Source: Psychroflexus tropicus DSM 15496
GTDB lineage: Bacteria; Bacteroidota; Bacteroidia; Flavobacteriales; Flavobacteriaceae
DNA: 64,000 nucleotides
NCBI RefSeq assembly: GCF_000378765.1
Contig: NZ_KB905342.1
Location: 620,001-684,000, forward strand
Direction: 5' to 3'
The notes under the pieces were generated by a model that made no database searches, was not told the origin of the DNA, and saw only the letters and a program-made list of their open reading frames with translations. Shown in pieces: positions 26,330 to 34,994 of the stretch (within the stretch, counting starts at the first letter, position 1; each line of letters opens with the position of its first letter). The position numbers were made by a program, and so were the translations under genes.

Positions 26330-27063
26330 TTGAAAAAAGCTTTATTTTATGTTTTCATTTTCAGTTGTGTCTATGCTTACGGACAGGAGATTGAAGGTTA
26401 CACCTACGATGATTCAGGGAGGGTTCCAGGGGTACGTATAAGTAATTTAACTCAAGACAGGGTTGAGGTTTCCAATCCCAACGGTTATTTCAGAGTTGAA
26501 GCAGCTGTGGGAGATACTGTTCATTTTACATCTGTTGCCTACGATTTATATGACTTAATTGTCGAGAAAAAACATCTTGAAAAAAAGATAGTAGTGGAAT
26601 TAAGTATATCCACTTTAGATGAAGTGCGAATTACGGGTTATAGAGCAAGAAATACAGCTATTGAAGACCTGGACAATCAGCTAGAAAGCAAATCCAAAAA
26701 GACATTAAAAGACGTCCAAACTTATACAGACCCTCCAAAGGGAACATCGGTAATATCATTCAATCCATTTTTGACTTGTTTAAAAAAGACTCCAAGCCTG
26801 AAATCGCCACTCCTAAGTTCTTAAGTTTTAAAGATTTTGAAGTCCTATTTCTCAGTGATGATTTTTTCAATGCTGAGTTTCTAACGGGAGAACTCAATAT
26901 TCCAGAAGGTAAGTACAAATTGTTTTATGAGTTTTTGGCTTTGCAACAATTGGAGTATGTCTATCTGCAACCGTCTTATAAACTTGATTTAATAGATGAA
27001 CTTTATAAATGTAGTAAGGAGTTTAATAACACGTCTTTCACTCAAGATCTCGATAGCAATTAG
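26330..27063 (+). pseudogene. Frameshifted surface protein with carboxypeptidase-regulatory-like domain
   Basis: The first part (TTG start at 26330, the only plausible one) has a signal peptide ending near residue 18 (VYAYGQ). It then has a CarboxypepD_reg-like fold (EIEGYTYDDSGRVPGVRIS ... NGYFRVEAAVGDTVHFTSVAY) ending in LDEVRITGYRA. The frame then runs into a nonsense tail. A second frame from about 26745 to 27063 continues sensibly (IGNIIQSIFDLFKK ... SFTQDLDSN). The joint is near 26741-26745, in GGGAACATC, where one extra A would restore KGNIGNII. It is either a true one-base deletion or a sequence error. The intact protein would be about 244 residues; such proteins are common, poorly known envelope proteins in Bacteroidota. 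Confidence 0.75.
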
Positions 27064-27185
27064 TAAAGAGAAAGGAATGATTAATTTATCCAATCTCAGC
27101 TCTGTGTTAAAAAATCTATTTTTCATAACAAAACCTTAATTTTTCGAAGATTTTTTTTAAATTAGAAATTCAAATTAAGAGTAAT

Positions 27186-27782
27186 ATGAGATTATTTTGT
27201 TTTTTACTGATGGCTTGTTTTAGCCTAAACCTGACCGCTGCAGACCCTACCAATCCTAGTAAGATTAAAGTGGTGATCGATGCTGGACACGGGGGGATAG
27301 ATACCGGAGCAAAGAACAATTCCGTTCTAGAAAAGCAAATAGTTGCCGATGTGTCGTCTCATCTTAAGGAATTGTGTACCGATAAAAACATTGAGATTAT
27401 TCTGTTGAGAACTGAAGACCAATTTATATCTCTTCAAGACCGCGTTAAAAAAATTGAAGCCCTTTCACCAGATCTTGTTATTTCTTTACATGCTAATTAT
27501 TCTAATGACAGAGAACGAAATGGTGTAGAAGTTTATGTAGCCGAAAACGATTTTACGATGAAATCTTCTTATTTTGGAACTAAAATTTTAGAATCCTTCA
27601 AACGCAAAGACTTTAAAACCTCCGCTTTGAAGTCAGCTAATTTTTTTCTACTTAAGAATTTGAAATGTCCAGCAGTTACGGTTGAGCTTGGCTTTTTATC
27701 CAATTCTGAGGATATGAAGTACCTCAACTCTGATTTTGGTCAGAAATTCCTGGCTAAGCAGATCGCTTCTTCTCTAGATTAA
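27186..27782 (+). CDS. N-acetylmuramoyl-L-alanine amidase (Amidase_3)
   Basis: Cleaves the bond between N-acetylmuramate and L-alanine in peptidoglycan. The 198-residue protein has a signal peptide (cleavage near residue 20, NLTAA). The zinc-amidase motifs follow: VVIDAGHGGIDTGA with the first histidine, a glutamate in VLEKQI, VISLHANYS with the second histidine, and the catalytic glutamate in VTVELGFLSN. It is a minimal enzyme with no LysM or SPOR targeting domain. The hemerythrin-like gene follows after four bases. Confidence 0.92.
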   Translation: MRLFCFLLMACFSLNLTAADPTNPSKIKVVIDAGHGGIDTGAKNNSVLEKQIVADVSSHLKELCTDKNIEIILLRTEDQFISLQDRVKKIEALSPDLVISLHANYSNDRERNGVEVYVAENDFTMKSSYFGTKILESFKRKDFKTSALKSANFFLLKNLKCPAVTVELGFLSNSEDMKYLNSDFGQKFLAKQIASSLD

Positions 27783-27786
27783 AAAT

Positions 27787-28245
27787 TTGTCACGTCCCCT
27801 TAAAAGACATCCTGCGCTTCAGCCATTTAGTAGAGAGCACCATCAAATTTTACTGCTTGGCTTCAAAATAAGACAGGGACTAAAAAAAGAAATTGAACCC
27901 GAACGCATTGTCAATTACTGCCTCTGGTTTTATAAAGCTTATTTAAAAGTTCATTTTGAGAAGGAAGTCCAAATTCTTTCAAAAGTAGTTTCCGGCAATT
28001 CAGATCTGATTGCACGCTTGGCCGCCAACCATCAAAAAGTAAAGGGAAGCCTGAAGACATTAACTACTTCTGAAAATTCTTTAAAACAATTCGAAAAGGT
28101 TATTGTATCTCATGTAAGACTAGAAGAACGAATTTTATTTGAAGAACTACAATCGAAACTAACTCCAGATGCTATTCAGTATTTAGAATCCACGCTTAAA
28201 GAACAGAACTTTCGGGAACATCTTCAAGATGTATTTTGGCATTAG
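27787..28245 (+). CDS. Hemerythrin-like domain protein
   Basis: A 152-residue helical protein starting SRPLKRHPALQPFSREHHQILLL, the common N-terminus of hemerythrin HHE-type proteins in Bacteroidota. Histidines at REHH, in KVHFEKEV, and in SHVRLEER are spaced across helices as metal ligands of a di-iron site. The start is TTG at 27787, because an in-frame stop lies 12 bases upstream and no ATG is available. Oxygen, nitric oxide or iron sensing or storage are the usual proposals; nothing here decides. It probably shares a transcript with the amidase. Confidence 0.8.
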   Translation: MSRPLKRHPALQPFSREHHQILLLGFKIRQGLKKEIEPERIVNYCLWFYKAYLKVHFEKEVQILSKVVSGNSDLIARLAANHQKVKGSLKTLTTSENSLKQFEKVIVSHVRLEERILFEELQSKLTPDAIQYLESTLKEQNFREHLQDVFWH

Positions 28246-28268
28246 AAGGATCTATTCCATTACTTTTG
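28235..28268 (+). promoter_or_regulatory. Putative promoter of the flavoprotein gene
   Basis: TTTG (28235-28238) and TACTTTTG (28261-28268, fitting TAnnTTTG) are 22 bases apart. The ATG follows the -7 element after only four bases, so the transcript would be leaderless or nearly so. Confidence 0.5.
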
Positions 28269-28272
28269 CATT

Positions 28273-29538
28273 ATGAAAACGACGGAAACAGATGTAGCCA
28301 TCATCGGTGGTGGAGCTGCGGGTTTTTTTGCGGGAATTAATCTGGCTAATTTTAACTCAGCAATCAAAGTAACCATTCTTGAAAAAGGGAAGCAGGTGTT
28401 GAGTAAAGTTAAAATCTCGGGTGGAGGACGTTGCAATGTCACCCATGCTGAATTCGATCCTAAAACGTTGTCCACTAATTATCCTCGAGGTCAAAAAGAA
28501 ATGCTGGGTCCATTTCATCAATTCATGACGGGGGATATGTTCGCCTGGCTGGAAGAAAGAGGCGTTGAGCTTAAGATTGAAGAAGACGGTCGAGTCTTCC
28601 CAGTGTCAGATTCCTCTCAAACTATTATAGACTGTTTTAAAAGTGAAGCCGATAGGTTAGATGTAAACGTCATAACCAACACGGGTATTGATGAAATTAT
28701 TCGCTTAAACGAGTCAGAGTTTTCATGGGAGCTACTAGGAAAAGGGAGTCGTGTAAAAGCGAAGACCTTAATTATTGCTTCTGGAAGTAGTCCTAAAATG
28801 TGGCGTCTTGTTCAAACTTTGGGTCATAAAATTATAGAACCTGTTCCATCACTTTTTACTTTCAATATAAAAGACGATCGGATAAAGGACCTTGCAGGAA
28901 TCAGCCTTAATGCAGCTGTTGAGGTCTTCACGACGAAAGACAGAGGAGTTTCAAAGCAACAGATGAAAAGTTTACAATCTTCAGGTCCTTTATTAATTAC
29001 GCATTGGGGGTTGAGCGGGCCATGCATACTTAAGTTATCGGCCTGGGGGGCTAGAACCTTCTATGGGCTCAACCATCAGTTTCAGATGCGTATCAATTGG
29101 TTGCCACAGCATAATGTTGAATCTGTAAAATCTTTATTGGAAGATTTAAAAGACTCCCAGCCTAAGACTTTTCTTTATCCTAATCCGACAGAAGGTATTC
29201 CCAAACGACTATGGCAAAGTTTGTTGAATTATCTCTCAATCGATAGAGAAATGAATTGGTCAAATATAAGTAAATCCCAAATTCAGTTACTCTCTGAAGA
29301 AATTTGCTCTGGAGTTTTTCATGTCAATGGTAAGAGTACATTTAAGGATGAGTTTGTTACCGCTGGCGGAGTGGATTTAAAAGAAATTGACTTTAAGACC
29401 TTTCAAAGCAAAAGGCATAATGACTTGTTTTTTGTAGGAGAGGTTCTTAACATAGACGCAGTTACTGGTGGGTTTAATTTTCAGGCAGCCTGGACTAGTG
29501 CTTACCTATGCGCTAAGCATCTTAGTGAGGCAGTCTAA
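28273..29538 (+). CDS. HI0933-family FAD-dependent oxidoreductase
   Basis: A 421-residue flavoprotein of the HI0933/YhiN family (also labelled aminoacetone oxidase family). The dinucleotide-binding motif AIIGGGAAGFFAGINLA is at residues 9-25, followed by KVKISGGGRCNVTHAEF, the family hallmark. The C-terminal FAD-binding motif is NIDAVTGGFNFQAAW. The natural substrate of this family is not firmly established. It is a single gene with its own likely promoter right before the start. Confidence 0.9.
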   Translation: MKTTETDVAIIGGGAAGFFAGINLANFNSAIKVTILEKGKQVLSKVKISGGGRCNVTHAEFDPKTLSTNYPRGQKEMLGPFHQFMTGDMFAWLEERGVELKIEEDGRVFPVSDSSQTIIDCFKSEADRLDVNVITNTGIDEIIRLNESEFSWELLGKGSRVKAKTLIIASGSSPKMWRLVQTLGHKIIEPVPSLFTFNIKDDRIKDLAGISLNAAVEVFTTKDRGVSKQQMKSLQSSGPLLITHWGLSGPCILKLSAWGARTFYGLNHQFQMRINWLPQHNVESVKSLLEDLKDSQPKTFLYPNPTEGIPKRLWQSLLNYLSIDREMNWSNISKSQIQLLSEEICSGVFHVNGKSTFKDEFVTAGGVDLKEIDFKTFQSKRHNDLFFVGEVLNIDAVTGGFNFQAAWTSAYLCAKHLSEAV

Positions 29539-29616
29539 TGTTAAATTTCTCTTTAGTCAAAAGTGAGATCGGAGATTTCCTTTTATATTGATAAATCAAC
29601 ATAAAAACCTAACATC

Positions 29617-30201
29617 ATGAAAAAGAAAATTTTTATTTGCGGAGCCTTATCAATGACCCTTTTAAGCACAAGCTGCTTAGGTTCTTTTAGTGCTTTTAAT
29701 TCTTTAAGAGACTGGAATGACGGATTAACTGACAATAAATTTTTAGATAACCTAATTTTTTGGGCTTTGAATATCGTGCCTGTTTATGGATTATTCATCG
29801 CAGGTGATGTTCTATTCTTCAATTTTTTAGAATTTTGGACGGGTGATAATCCTATCGCTATGGCAGAAGGTGAAGAAGACATCCAATATGCTAACATTGA
29901 AGGTCAGGATGTAAAAATGACAGCAACAAAAAATCATTTCACAGTAGAAGTACTTTCAGGAGAAAATGAAGGTAAAACTTTAGAAATGGTTTATACCCCA
30001 GAAAATAAAACTTGGAATGCTATTGGTGAAGATGGAGAATTGACCAAATTAGCTTCTATGCAAGATGGTTTCTATATGGTATATACACCAGAAGGAAAAG
30101 CGATTCAAATGGATCCATCTGCTTCTAAAGAGCAGAACATGGCTATTTTACAGGGTAAAGTTGCAGATTACGAAACCTCTATGTGGGCTGAAGCTAAATA
30201 A
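29617..30201 (+). CDS. DUF3332 lipoprotein
   Basis: A 194-residue protein with a lipoprotein signal (LLSTSC, cysteine at residue 20). After it comes FSAFNSLRDWNDGLTDNKF and two hydrophobic stretches around residues 45-75, then a soluble C-terminal part. The N-terminal pattern is that of DUF3332 proteins, of unknown function in the envelope of Bacteroidota. A strong terminator follows its stop, so it ends a transcript; it is likely monocistronic. Confidence 0.75.
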   Translation: MKKKIFICGALSMTLLSTSCLGSFSAFNSLRDWNDGLTDNKFLDNLIFWALNIVPVYGLFIAGDVLFFNFLEFWTGDNPIAMAEGEEDIQYANIEGQDVKMTATKNHFTVEVLSGENEGKTLEMVYTPENKTWNAIGEDGELTKLASMQDGFYMVYTPEGKAIQMDPSASKEQNMAILQGKVADYETSMWAEAK

Positions 30202-30224
30202 TATAGCTTATCCATATCAATATC

Positions 30225-30252
30225 AAAACCACTTTTTTTAAAGTGGTTTTTT
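30225..30252 (+). terminator. Terminator after the DUF3332 gene
   Basis: Arms AAAACCACTTT and AAAGTGGTTTT around a short T loop, followed by more T residues. A typical intrinsic terminator. Confidence 0.85.
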
Positions 30253-30333
30253 TAATTTTTAAAAATTAACAAGTGTTAGTCTAGATTAAGTTTTTTTATG
30301 ATTATGTTGCTTAAAAATTAATAATTATATAAC

Positions 30334-32934
30334 ATGAAATTAAAATTACTTCTATTTCTACTAGTGTTTGGTCTAATACCAAATGCTTTTGCTCAATCTC
30401 AAGTTGAACTGGTGAAAGATTATCTGGATCAAAATAAAACGGAGCATGCGCTATCTAATGAGGATTTCTCAGACCTTAGACTTAATTCAAAACACTTTTC
30501 AAAAAGTACCGACGCAGAATTCATTTACATACAGCAGGCATATTCTGGAGTGCCTGTATTTAATTCTATAGGAAGTTTTGTTATTAAAAATAATCAAGTT
30601 AAATATGCTACTTATAATTTTGAGGAAAACCTTAGCTCTAGAATTGTAAATCAAACCCCTTCCTTAACTCCAGAAGAAGCTTTAAATTCTGCTGCTACTC
30701 ACCTTGGAGCTGGACAGCCAAATGGTCCTTCAGTGTTAGAGTCTAAATCAACTACGGACTATTTATTATCAGATTCAGGCATTTCCATAGACGATATCCC
30801 GGTTAAGTTGGTTTATTTTAAATCTGATAACGGTACTTTCAATTTAGCCTGGGATTTATCTATCCATATGGTAGATGGGTCTCATTGGTGGAGTGTTCGA
30901 GTAGACGCGCTAAATGGAAGAATTTTAGATCAACAGGATTGGATTGTTAACTGTAATTTTGATCATTCGCCTTTGGCAGATCGAAAATTAAGGACTCCTT
31001 CTAAAAACTTAAAGTCTAATAATTATGTAACTGCTTCTACCGCTGTAGATGGATCCTCATACAATGTTTTTCCTTATCCGGTAGAATCTCCAAACCATGG
31101 GTCGAGAGAGTTGATTAGCAATCCCGCTGACTTAGAATTTTCACCTTTTGGATGGCATGATACCGATGGCGTTGAAGGCCCAGAGTTCACTATTACGAGA
31201 GGAAATAATGTTAATGCTTATGAAGATAGATCTGCAGCCAATGTTCCTGGCTATTCTCCAGATGCTGGTGAATCTTTGGTTTTTGATTATCCTTTGGATT
31301 TTAATCAGCCACCAGCATTGTATGAAGATGCAGCGATAACGAACTTGTTTTATTGGAATAATATCATACATGACATGTGGGCTCACTACGGATTTGACGA
31401 GGCTGCAGGAAATTTCCAGCAATTTAATTACACAGGAGAGGGAAACGGCAATGACTATGTAAGAGCTGAAGCTCAGGATGGTGGTGGTATAAACAATGCT
31501 ACATTTGGAACTCCTCCAGATGGAGTTCGCCCTAGAATGACAATGTTCTTATGGAATCCAGAAGGCCCACCAGCAGAAAATTTAACTATTGCTGCTCCAG
31601 AAACTTTAGCCGGCTCTTACGCTGGTGTCCCTGCCGCCTTTGGGCCAATTCTTGGTACAGATCCTATAACCGCAGACTTTGCTTTAGCAGTCGATGTGGA
31701 ACCTGACCCAGATGAAAACGATATTTGCGAAGATCTTGCGAATGCTGGTGAGCTAGACCAAAAAATAGCAATTATCAGAAGAGGATCTTGCTCATTTGTT
31801 AGTAAAATAGAGAAGGCAGAAGCTGCCGGAGCGATAGCAGTGATTATGGTTAATAACGTACCTGGAGAAGCTATAACTATGGGTGGTGATGATACAGGAA
31901 TTTCAATTCCATCTATTATGTTGAGTCAAGCCGACGGAGAAGCTATTATTGCAGCGCTTCAAAATAACGAAGTTGTTTCTGGAACCTTAGTCAATAACGG
32001 TCCTTTCCAAATTGATGGAGATTTTGACAACGGTATTATCGCCCATGAGTACGGGCATGGTATATCCAATCGTTTAACAGGTGGTGCAGCTGCAGCATCT
32101 TGTTTGACTAATGATGAACAAATGGGAGAAGGATGGAGTGATTGGGTAGGTCTTATGATGACTATAAAGCAAGAAGACCTTGCTACTCAAGGTAGAGGTA
32201 TTGGTACCTTTGCTGTATCACAACCAACAAATGGTAATGGAATACGACCATTTCAATATACTACAGACACAAGCTTGAACCCGGCAACATACGATCTTAC
32301 CAACAATCCTGGATTAAGTCAACCTCACGGTATTGGATTTGTTTGGGCTACTGTTTTGTGGGATCTTAACTGGGCCTTAATCGATCGTTATGGCTTTGAT
32401 TCTGACCTTTACACTGGAACTGGTGGTAATAATATCAATATGCAACTGGTCATCGATGGTATGAAATTACAAGCTTGTTCTCCAGGTTTTATTGATGGAA
32501 GAGATGCGATTTTAGAAGCCGATAGGTTAGCAAATGATGGAGCTAATCAATGTTTGATTTGGGAAGTTTTTGCTAGTAGAGGATTAGGCTGGAGTGCAGA
32601 CCAAGGAAGCTCATTTAGCAGAAGTGACCAGGAAGAGGCTTTTGATCTTCCTCCTACAGATGTTTTAAATTGCTCTTTATCTAATGATGGATTTGGATTA
32701 GATAGTTTTGGTATTTACCCAAACCCTGCTAAAGAAAGCTTTAAGTTAAGCTTAACCAACAGTGATTTGGCCAATTCAAAAGTTGATATTTACGATATGA
32801 ATGGTAAATTGATTCTTTCTCAAACCTCTGATAATAATCAACAGGTCAATATTCAAACTCTCAACTCTGGAATGTATATTGTTCTGGTAGAGTCTGGAAG
32901 CAAAACCTACACGAAAAAACTTATCGTAAGATAA
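30334..32934 (+). CDS. Secreted M36 (fungalysin) metalloprotease with PA domain and T9SS sorting domain
   Basis: An 866-residue exported protease. A signal peptide ends near residue 20 (PNAFAQ). An FTP/PepSY-like propeptide region follows to about residue 210. The zinc site is HEYGHG with H571, E572 and H575, and the third ligand is E599 in MGEGWSDW. A PA domain (about residues 440-555, including RGSCSFVSKIEKAEAAGA) is inserted just before the zinc motif. The C-terminal ~80 residues (FGIYPNPAKESF ... MYIVLVESGSKTYTKKLIVR) are a type A T9SS sorting domain, so the enzyme should reach the cell surface or medium. It is flanked by terminators and works as a single gene for protein degradation. Confidence 0.94.
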   Translation: MKLKLLLFLLVFGLIPNAFAQSQVELVKDYLDQNKTEHALSNEDFSDLRLNSKHFSKSTDAEFIYIQQAYSGVPVFNSIGSFVIKNNQVKYATYNFEENLSSRIVNQTPSLTPEEALNSAATHLGAGQPNGPSVLESKSTTDYLLSDSGISIDDIPVKLVYFKSDNGTFNLAWDLSIHMVDGSHWWSVRVDALNGRILDQQDWIVNCNFDHSPLADRKLRTPSKNLKSNNYVTASTAVDGSSYNVFPYPVESPNHGSRELISNPADLEFSPFGWHDTDGVEGPEFTITRGNNVNAYEDRSAANVPGYSPDAGESLVFDYPLDFNQPPALYEDAAITNLFYWNNIIHDMWAHYGFDEAAGNFQQFNYTGEGNGNDYVRAEAQDGGGINNATFGTPPDGVRPRMTMFLWNPEGPPAENLTIAAPETLAGSYAGVPAAFGPILGTDPITADFALAVDVEPDPDENDICEDLANAGELDQKIAIIRRGSCSFVSKIEKAEAAGAIAVIMVNNVPGEAITMGGDDTGISIPSIMLSQADGEAIIAALQNNEVVSGTLVNNGPFQIDGDFDNGIIAHEYGHGISNRLTGGAAAASCLTNDEQMGEGWSDWVGLMMTIKQEDLATQGRGIGTFAVSQPTNGNGIRPFQYTTDTSLNPATYDLTNNPGLSQPHGIGFVWATVLWDLNWALIDRYGFDSDLYTGTGGNNINMQLVIDGMKLQACSPGFIDGRDAILEADRLANDGANQCLIWEVFASRGLGWSADQGSSFSRSDQEEAFDLPPTDVLNCSLSNDGFGLDSFGIYPNPAKESFKLSLTNSDLANSKVDIYDMNGKLILSQTSDNNQQVNIQTLNSGMYIVLVESGSKTYTKKLIVR

Positions 32935-32956
32935 AGTTGGATCCTAAAATAATTTG

Positions 32957-32989
32957 AAAGACCGAAGTCATTTGACTTCGGTCTTTTTG
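32957..32989 (+). terminator. Terminator after the M36 protease gene
   Basis: Arms AAAGACCGAAGTCA and TGACTTCGGTCTTT around a short loop, followed by T residues. Confidence 0.85.
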
Positions 32990-32996
32990 CTTTGAT

Positions 32997-33004
32997 TAAC
33001 TTTG
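32997..33004 (+). promoter_or_regulatory. Putative -7 promoter element of the ABC ATPase gene
   Basis: TAACTTTG (TAnnTTTG) lies 13 bases before the ATG. A TTTG at 32971-32974, 22 bases upstream, falls in the loop and right arm of the preceding terminator. Confidence 0.5.
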
Positions 33005-33017
33005 AAAAAAATATAGA

Positions 33018-33986
33018 ATGCTTAATGTAAAAGACCTTTCTTACCATTATCCAAACGGCGAAGGAATAACCCATATTTCTTTCAAACTTGAAAAGGGAGA
33101 TCATTTGGCCTTTATAGGTGAAAGCGGCTGCGGCAAAAGCACGCTCATTAAGTGTCTTTACGGATTGATGGACCTCGATCAAGGGAGCATACTTTGGAAA
33201 GGCGATAAAGTTCTTGGACCAGCGTATAATTTAGTTCCAGGTTATAGTAAATTCAAGCACTTGTCCCAGGAATTTGATTTGATGCCTTTTACAACAGCAG
33301 AGGAAAACATCCAAAAGTTCTTATCCCGCGAAACTCCAGAAGACAATCAAAGGCGAAGCGATGAATTGATTTCTCTTTTTGAGCTTGAAGATGTCAAGGA
33401 TCAAAAAGTGAAAACTCTGAGTGGTGGTCAAAAACAGCGGGTTGCACTGGCTCAGGCCTTAGCCAATCCTCCAGAACTGATTCTGCTAGATGAGCCGTTT
33501 AGTCATATTGATCAGTTTTTAAAACATCGCTTAAGGCGGCGTTTATTTCAATTTCTAAAAAGTGAACACATTACCTGCATTTTTGCGACCCATGATGCCG
33601 ACGATGTCTTATCTTTCTCAGACTGGACAATGATTTTAAAACAGGGGAAAGTCATAGATCTTCGTTCTACAAAAAGCGTTTACAATAGCCCAGTTGATAA
33701 GTATTCTGCATCTTTATTTGGAGATGTGAATTTGATAGACTCCAAAGCATTCCAATTTGAATCAGATCAAAGTCAAATATTGATATATCCCCATGAAGTA
33801 GATGTTGAAGAAAGTGCTCAATTTACGGGTAGGCTAAAACATTGTTATTTCAAAGGCTCACATTATTTGCTTGAACTGGATTATAACTCTCAAACCATAT
33901 TTGCACAATCTCAATCTCCTTTTGAAGAAGGAAGTCAAGTCAATTTTGAGCCGAATTTTAAAAAAATAAAGCAGCGATTCAATTAA
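33018..33986 (+). CDS. ABC transporter ATP-binding protein
   Basis: A 322-residue ATPase. The Walker A motif GESGCGKST is at residues 34-42, the signature LSGGQKQR near 135, Walker B LILLDEPF near 155, and the switch histidine in FATHDADD near 190. A C-terminal extension of about 90 residues may be a regulatory TOBE-like domain, as in importer ATPases of the CysA/PotA type. No permease or binding-protein gene is adjacent, so its partner and substrate are unknown. It converges on the next gene with an eight-base overlap of the 3' ends. Confidence 0.85.
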   Translation: MLNVKDLSYHYPNGEGITHISFKLEKGDHLAFIGESGCGKSTLIKCLYGLMDLDQGSILWKGDKVLGPAYNLVPGYSKFKHLSQEFDLMPFTTAEENIQKFLSRETPEDNQRRSDELISLFELEDVKDQKVKTLSGGQKQRVALAQALANPPELILLDEPFSHIDQFLKHRLRRRLFQFLKSEHITCIFATHDADDVLSFSDWTMILKQGKVIDLRSTKSVYNSPVDKYSASLFGDVNLIDSKAFQFESDQSQILIYPHEVDVEESAQFTGRLKHCYFKGSHYLLELDYNSQTIFAQSQSPFEEGSQVNFEPNFKKIKQRFN

Positions 33987-34404
33987 AAATTCTTAGGACG
34001 CCGCCGCTTTCTGTAACGCGGTATGCAAACAATGGAAAGCGCAAATCCTCTTCCAAAGGTTGTCCAGTGATTAAGCTATAACTATTAGGTTCTCCGTCGC
34101 AATTAGATTCAGCATTAAGACCGTCTATGATCAATCTTGAGCAGTCTCTCGGGGTTAGGTTAGGGTCCGCAGCGTCCCAGGCTAAATAACTGCTTCCAGA
34201 GTTAACAACTATGAGACCTAAATTGCCCTGTCCGGGAATATAAACAGAATTTCCACTAAAGTTGAGATTATTAAATTGTGGCAAATTTAAGTTGACTTCA
34301 TAATCTACATTAATATTGAGCAAATTGGGATTTCTTCTTACGTTGTCATCTTTTTCACAACCTAAGACAATACATATTCCGATAAAGAGGTAAACAGCTC
34401 TCAT
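33979..34404 (-). CDS. Lipoprotein with degenerate Rieske-like fold
   Basis: A protein of 141 residues from the ATG at 34404. An upstream in-frame ATG at 34440 gives a poorer N-terminus. The signal MRAVYLFIGICIVLGC has a lipobox cysteine. The C-terminal part (SYSLITGQPLEEDLRFPLFAYRVTESGGVLRIF) resembles the end of Rieske-type proteins in Bacteroidota, where CxH...CxxH ligands bind a 2Fe-2S cluster. The ligand set is missing here: only isolated cysteines remain and the histidines are absent. It is probably a non-cofactor relative of unknown role. The gene converges on the ABC ATPase gene and is divergent from greA. Confidence 0.5.
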   Translation of the reverse strand: MRAVYLFIGICIVLGCEKDDNVRRNPNLLNINVDYEVNLNLPQFNNLNFSGNSVYIPGQGNLGLIVVNSGSSYLAWDAADPNLTPRDCSRLIIDGLNAESNCDGEPNSYSLITGQPLEEDLRFPLFAYRVTESGGVLRIFN

Positions 34405-34446
34405 ATTAAAGTTAAGGTGTTTAAGACCTATGTAATGCAAAACTAT

Positions 34447-34454
34447 TATATTTG
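34447..34454 (+). promoter_or_regulatory. Putative -7 promoter element of greA
   Basis: TATATTTG fits TAnnTTTG, 58 bases before the greA ATG. The leader between contains a small inverted repeat (GAATCTCG ... CGGGATTC) around 34461-34484. Confidence 0.5.
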
Positions 34455-34512
34455 TGTATAGAATCTCGAAAACTACCGGGATTCTTTTTTGTTATATATA
34501 AACGTCGAGATT

Positions 34513-34989
34513 ATGAGTAAAGTATCTTATTACACAGAGGAAGGTCTAAAAAAGCTAAAGGCTGAATTAGACCACATGCGCGATGTAGAACGTCCTAAGG
34601 CGTCACAAGATATTGCAGACGCCAGAGACAAGGGAGATTTAAGTGAAAATGCTGAATATGATGCGGCCAAAGAGGCACAAGGTATGTTGGAAATGCGCAT
34701 AGCTAAACTGGAAGAAGTCGTCGCTAATGCACGAGTGATAGACGAGTCCCAATTGGATACCTCCAAGGTGTTAATCCATAGTAAAGTTAGGTTAAAGAAT
34801 ACCAAGATGAAGCAAGAAATGACCTATAAATTGGTCGCTCAAAGTGAAGCTGATCTCAAAGCAGGTAAAATTTCTGTGGACTCTCCCATAGGTAAAGGAC
34901 TTTTAGGGAAAGAAGCAGGAGATACAGCCGAAATAGACGTGCCTAACGGAAAGATTACTTTTGAAATTTTAGAAGTGACACGTGATTAA
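34513..34989 (+). CDS. greA: Transcription elongation factor GreA
   Basis: Rescues backtracked RNA polymerase by stimulating transcript cleavage. The 158-residue protein has the N-terminal coiled coil (KLKAELDHMRDVERPKAS) and the tip segment GDLSENAEYDAAKEAQ with the acidic residues D and E needed for activity. A FKBP-like C-terminal domain ends ITFEILEV. The frame extends eight codons upstream, but the ATG at 34513 gives the conserved start MSKVSYYTEEGLKKL. It is followed by a hairpin that lies within the convergent gene. Confidence 0.95.
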   Translation: MSKVSYYTEEGLKKLKAELDHMRDVERPKASQDIADARDKGDLSENAEYDAAKEAQGMLEMRIAKLEEVVANARVIDESQLDTSKVLIHSKVRLKNTKMKQEMTYKLVAQSEADLKAGKISVDSPIGKGLLGKEAGDTAEIDVPNGKITFEILEVTRD

Positions 34990-34994
34990 AAGCT

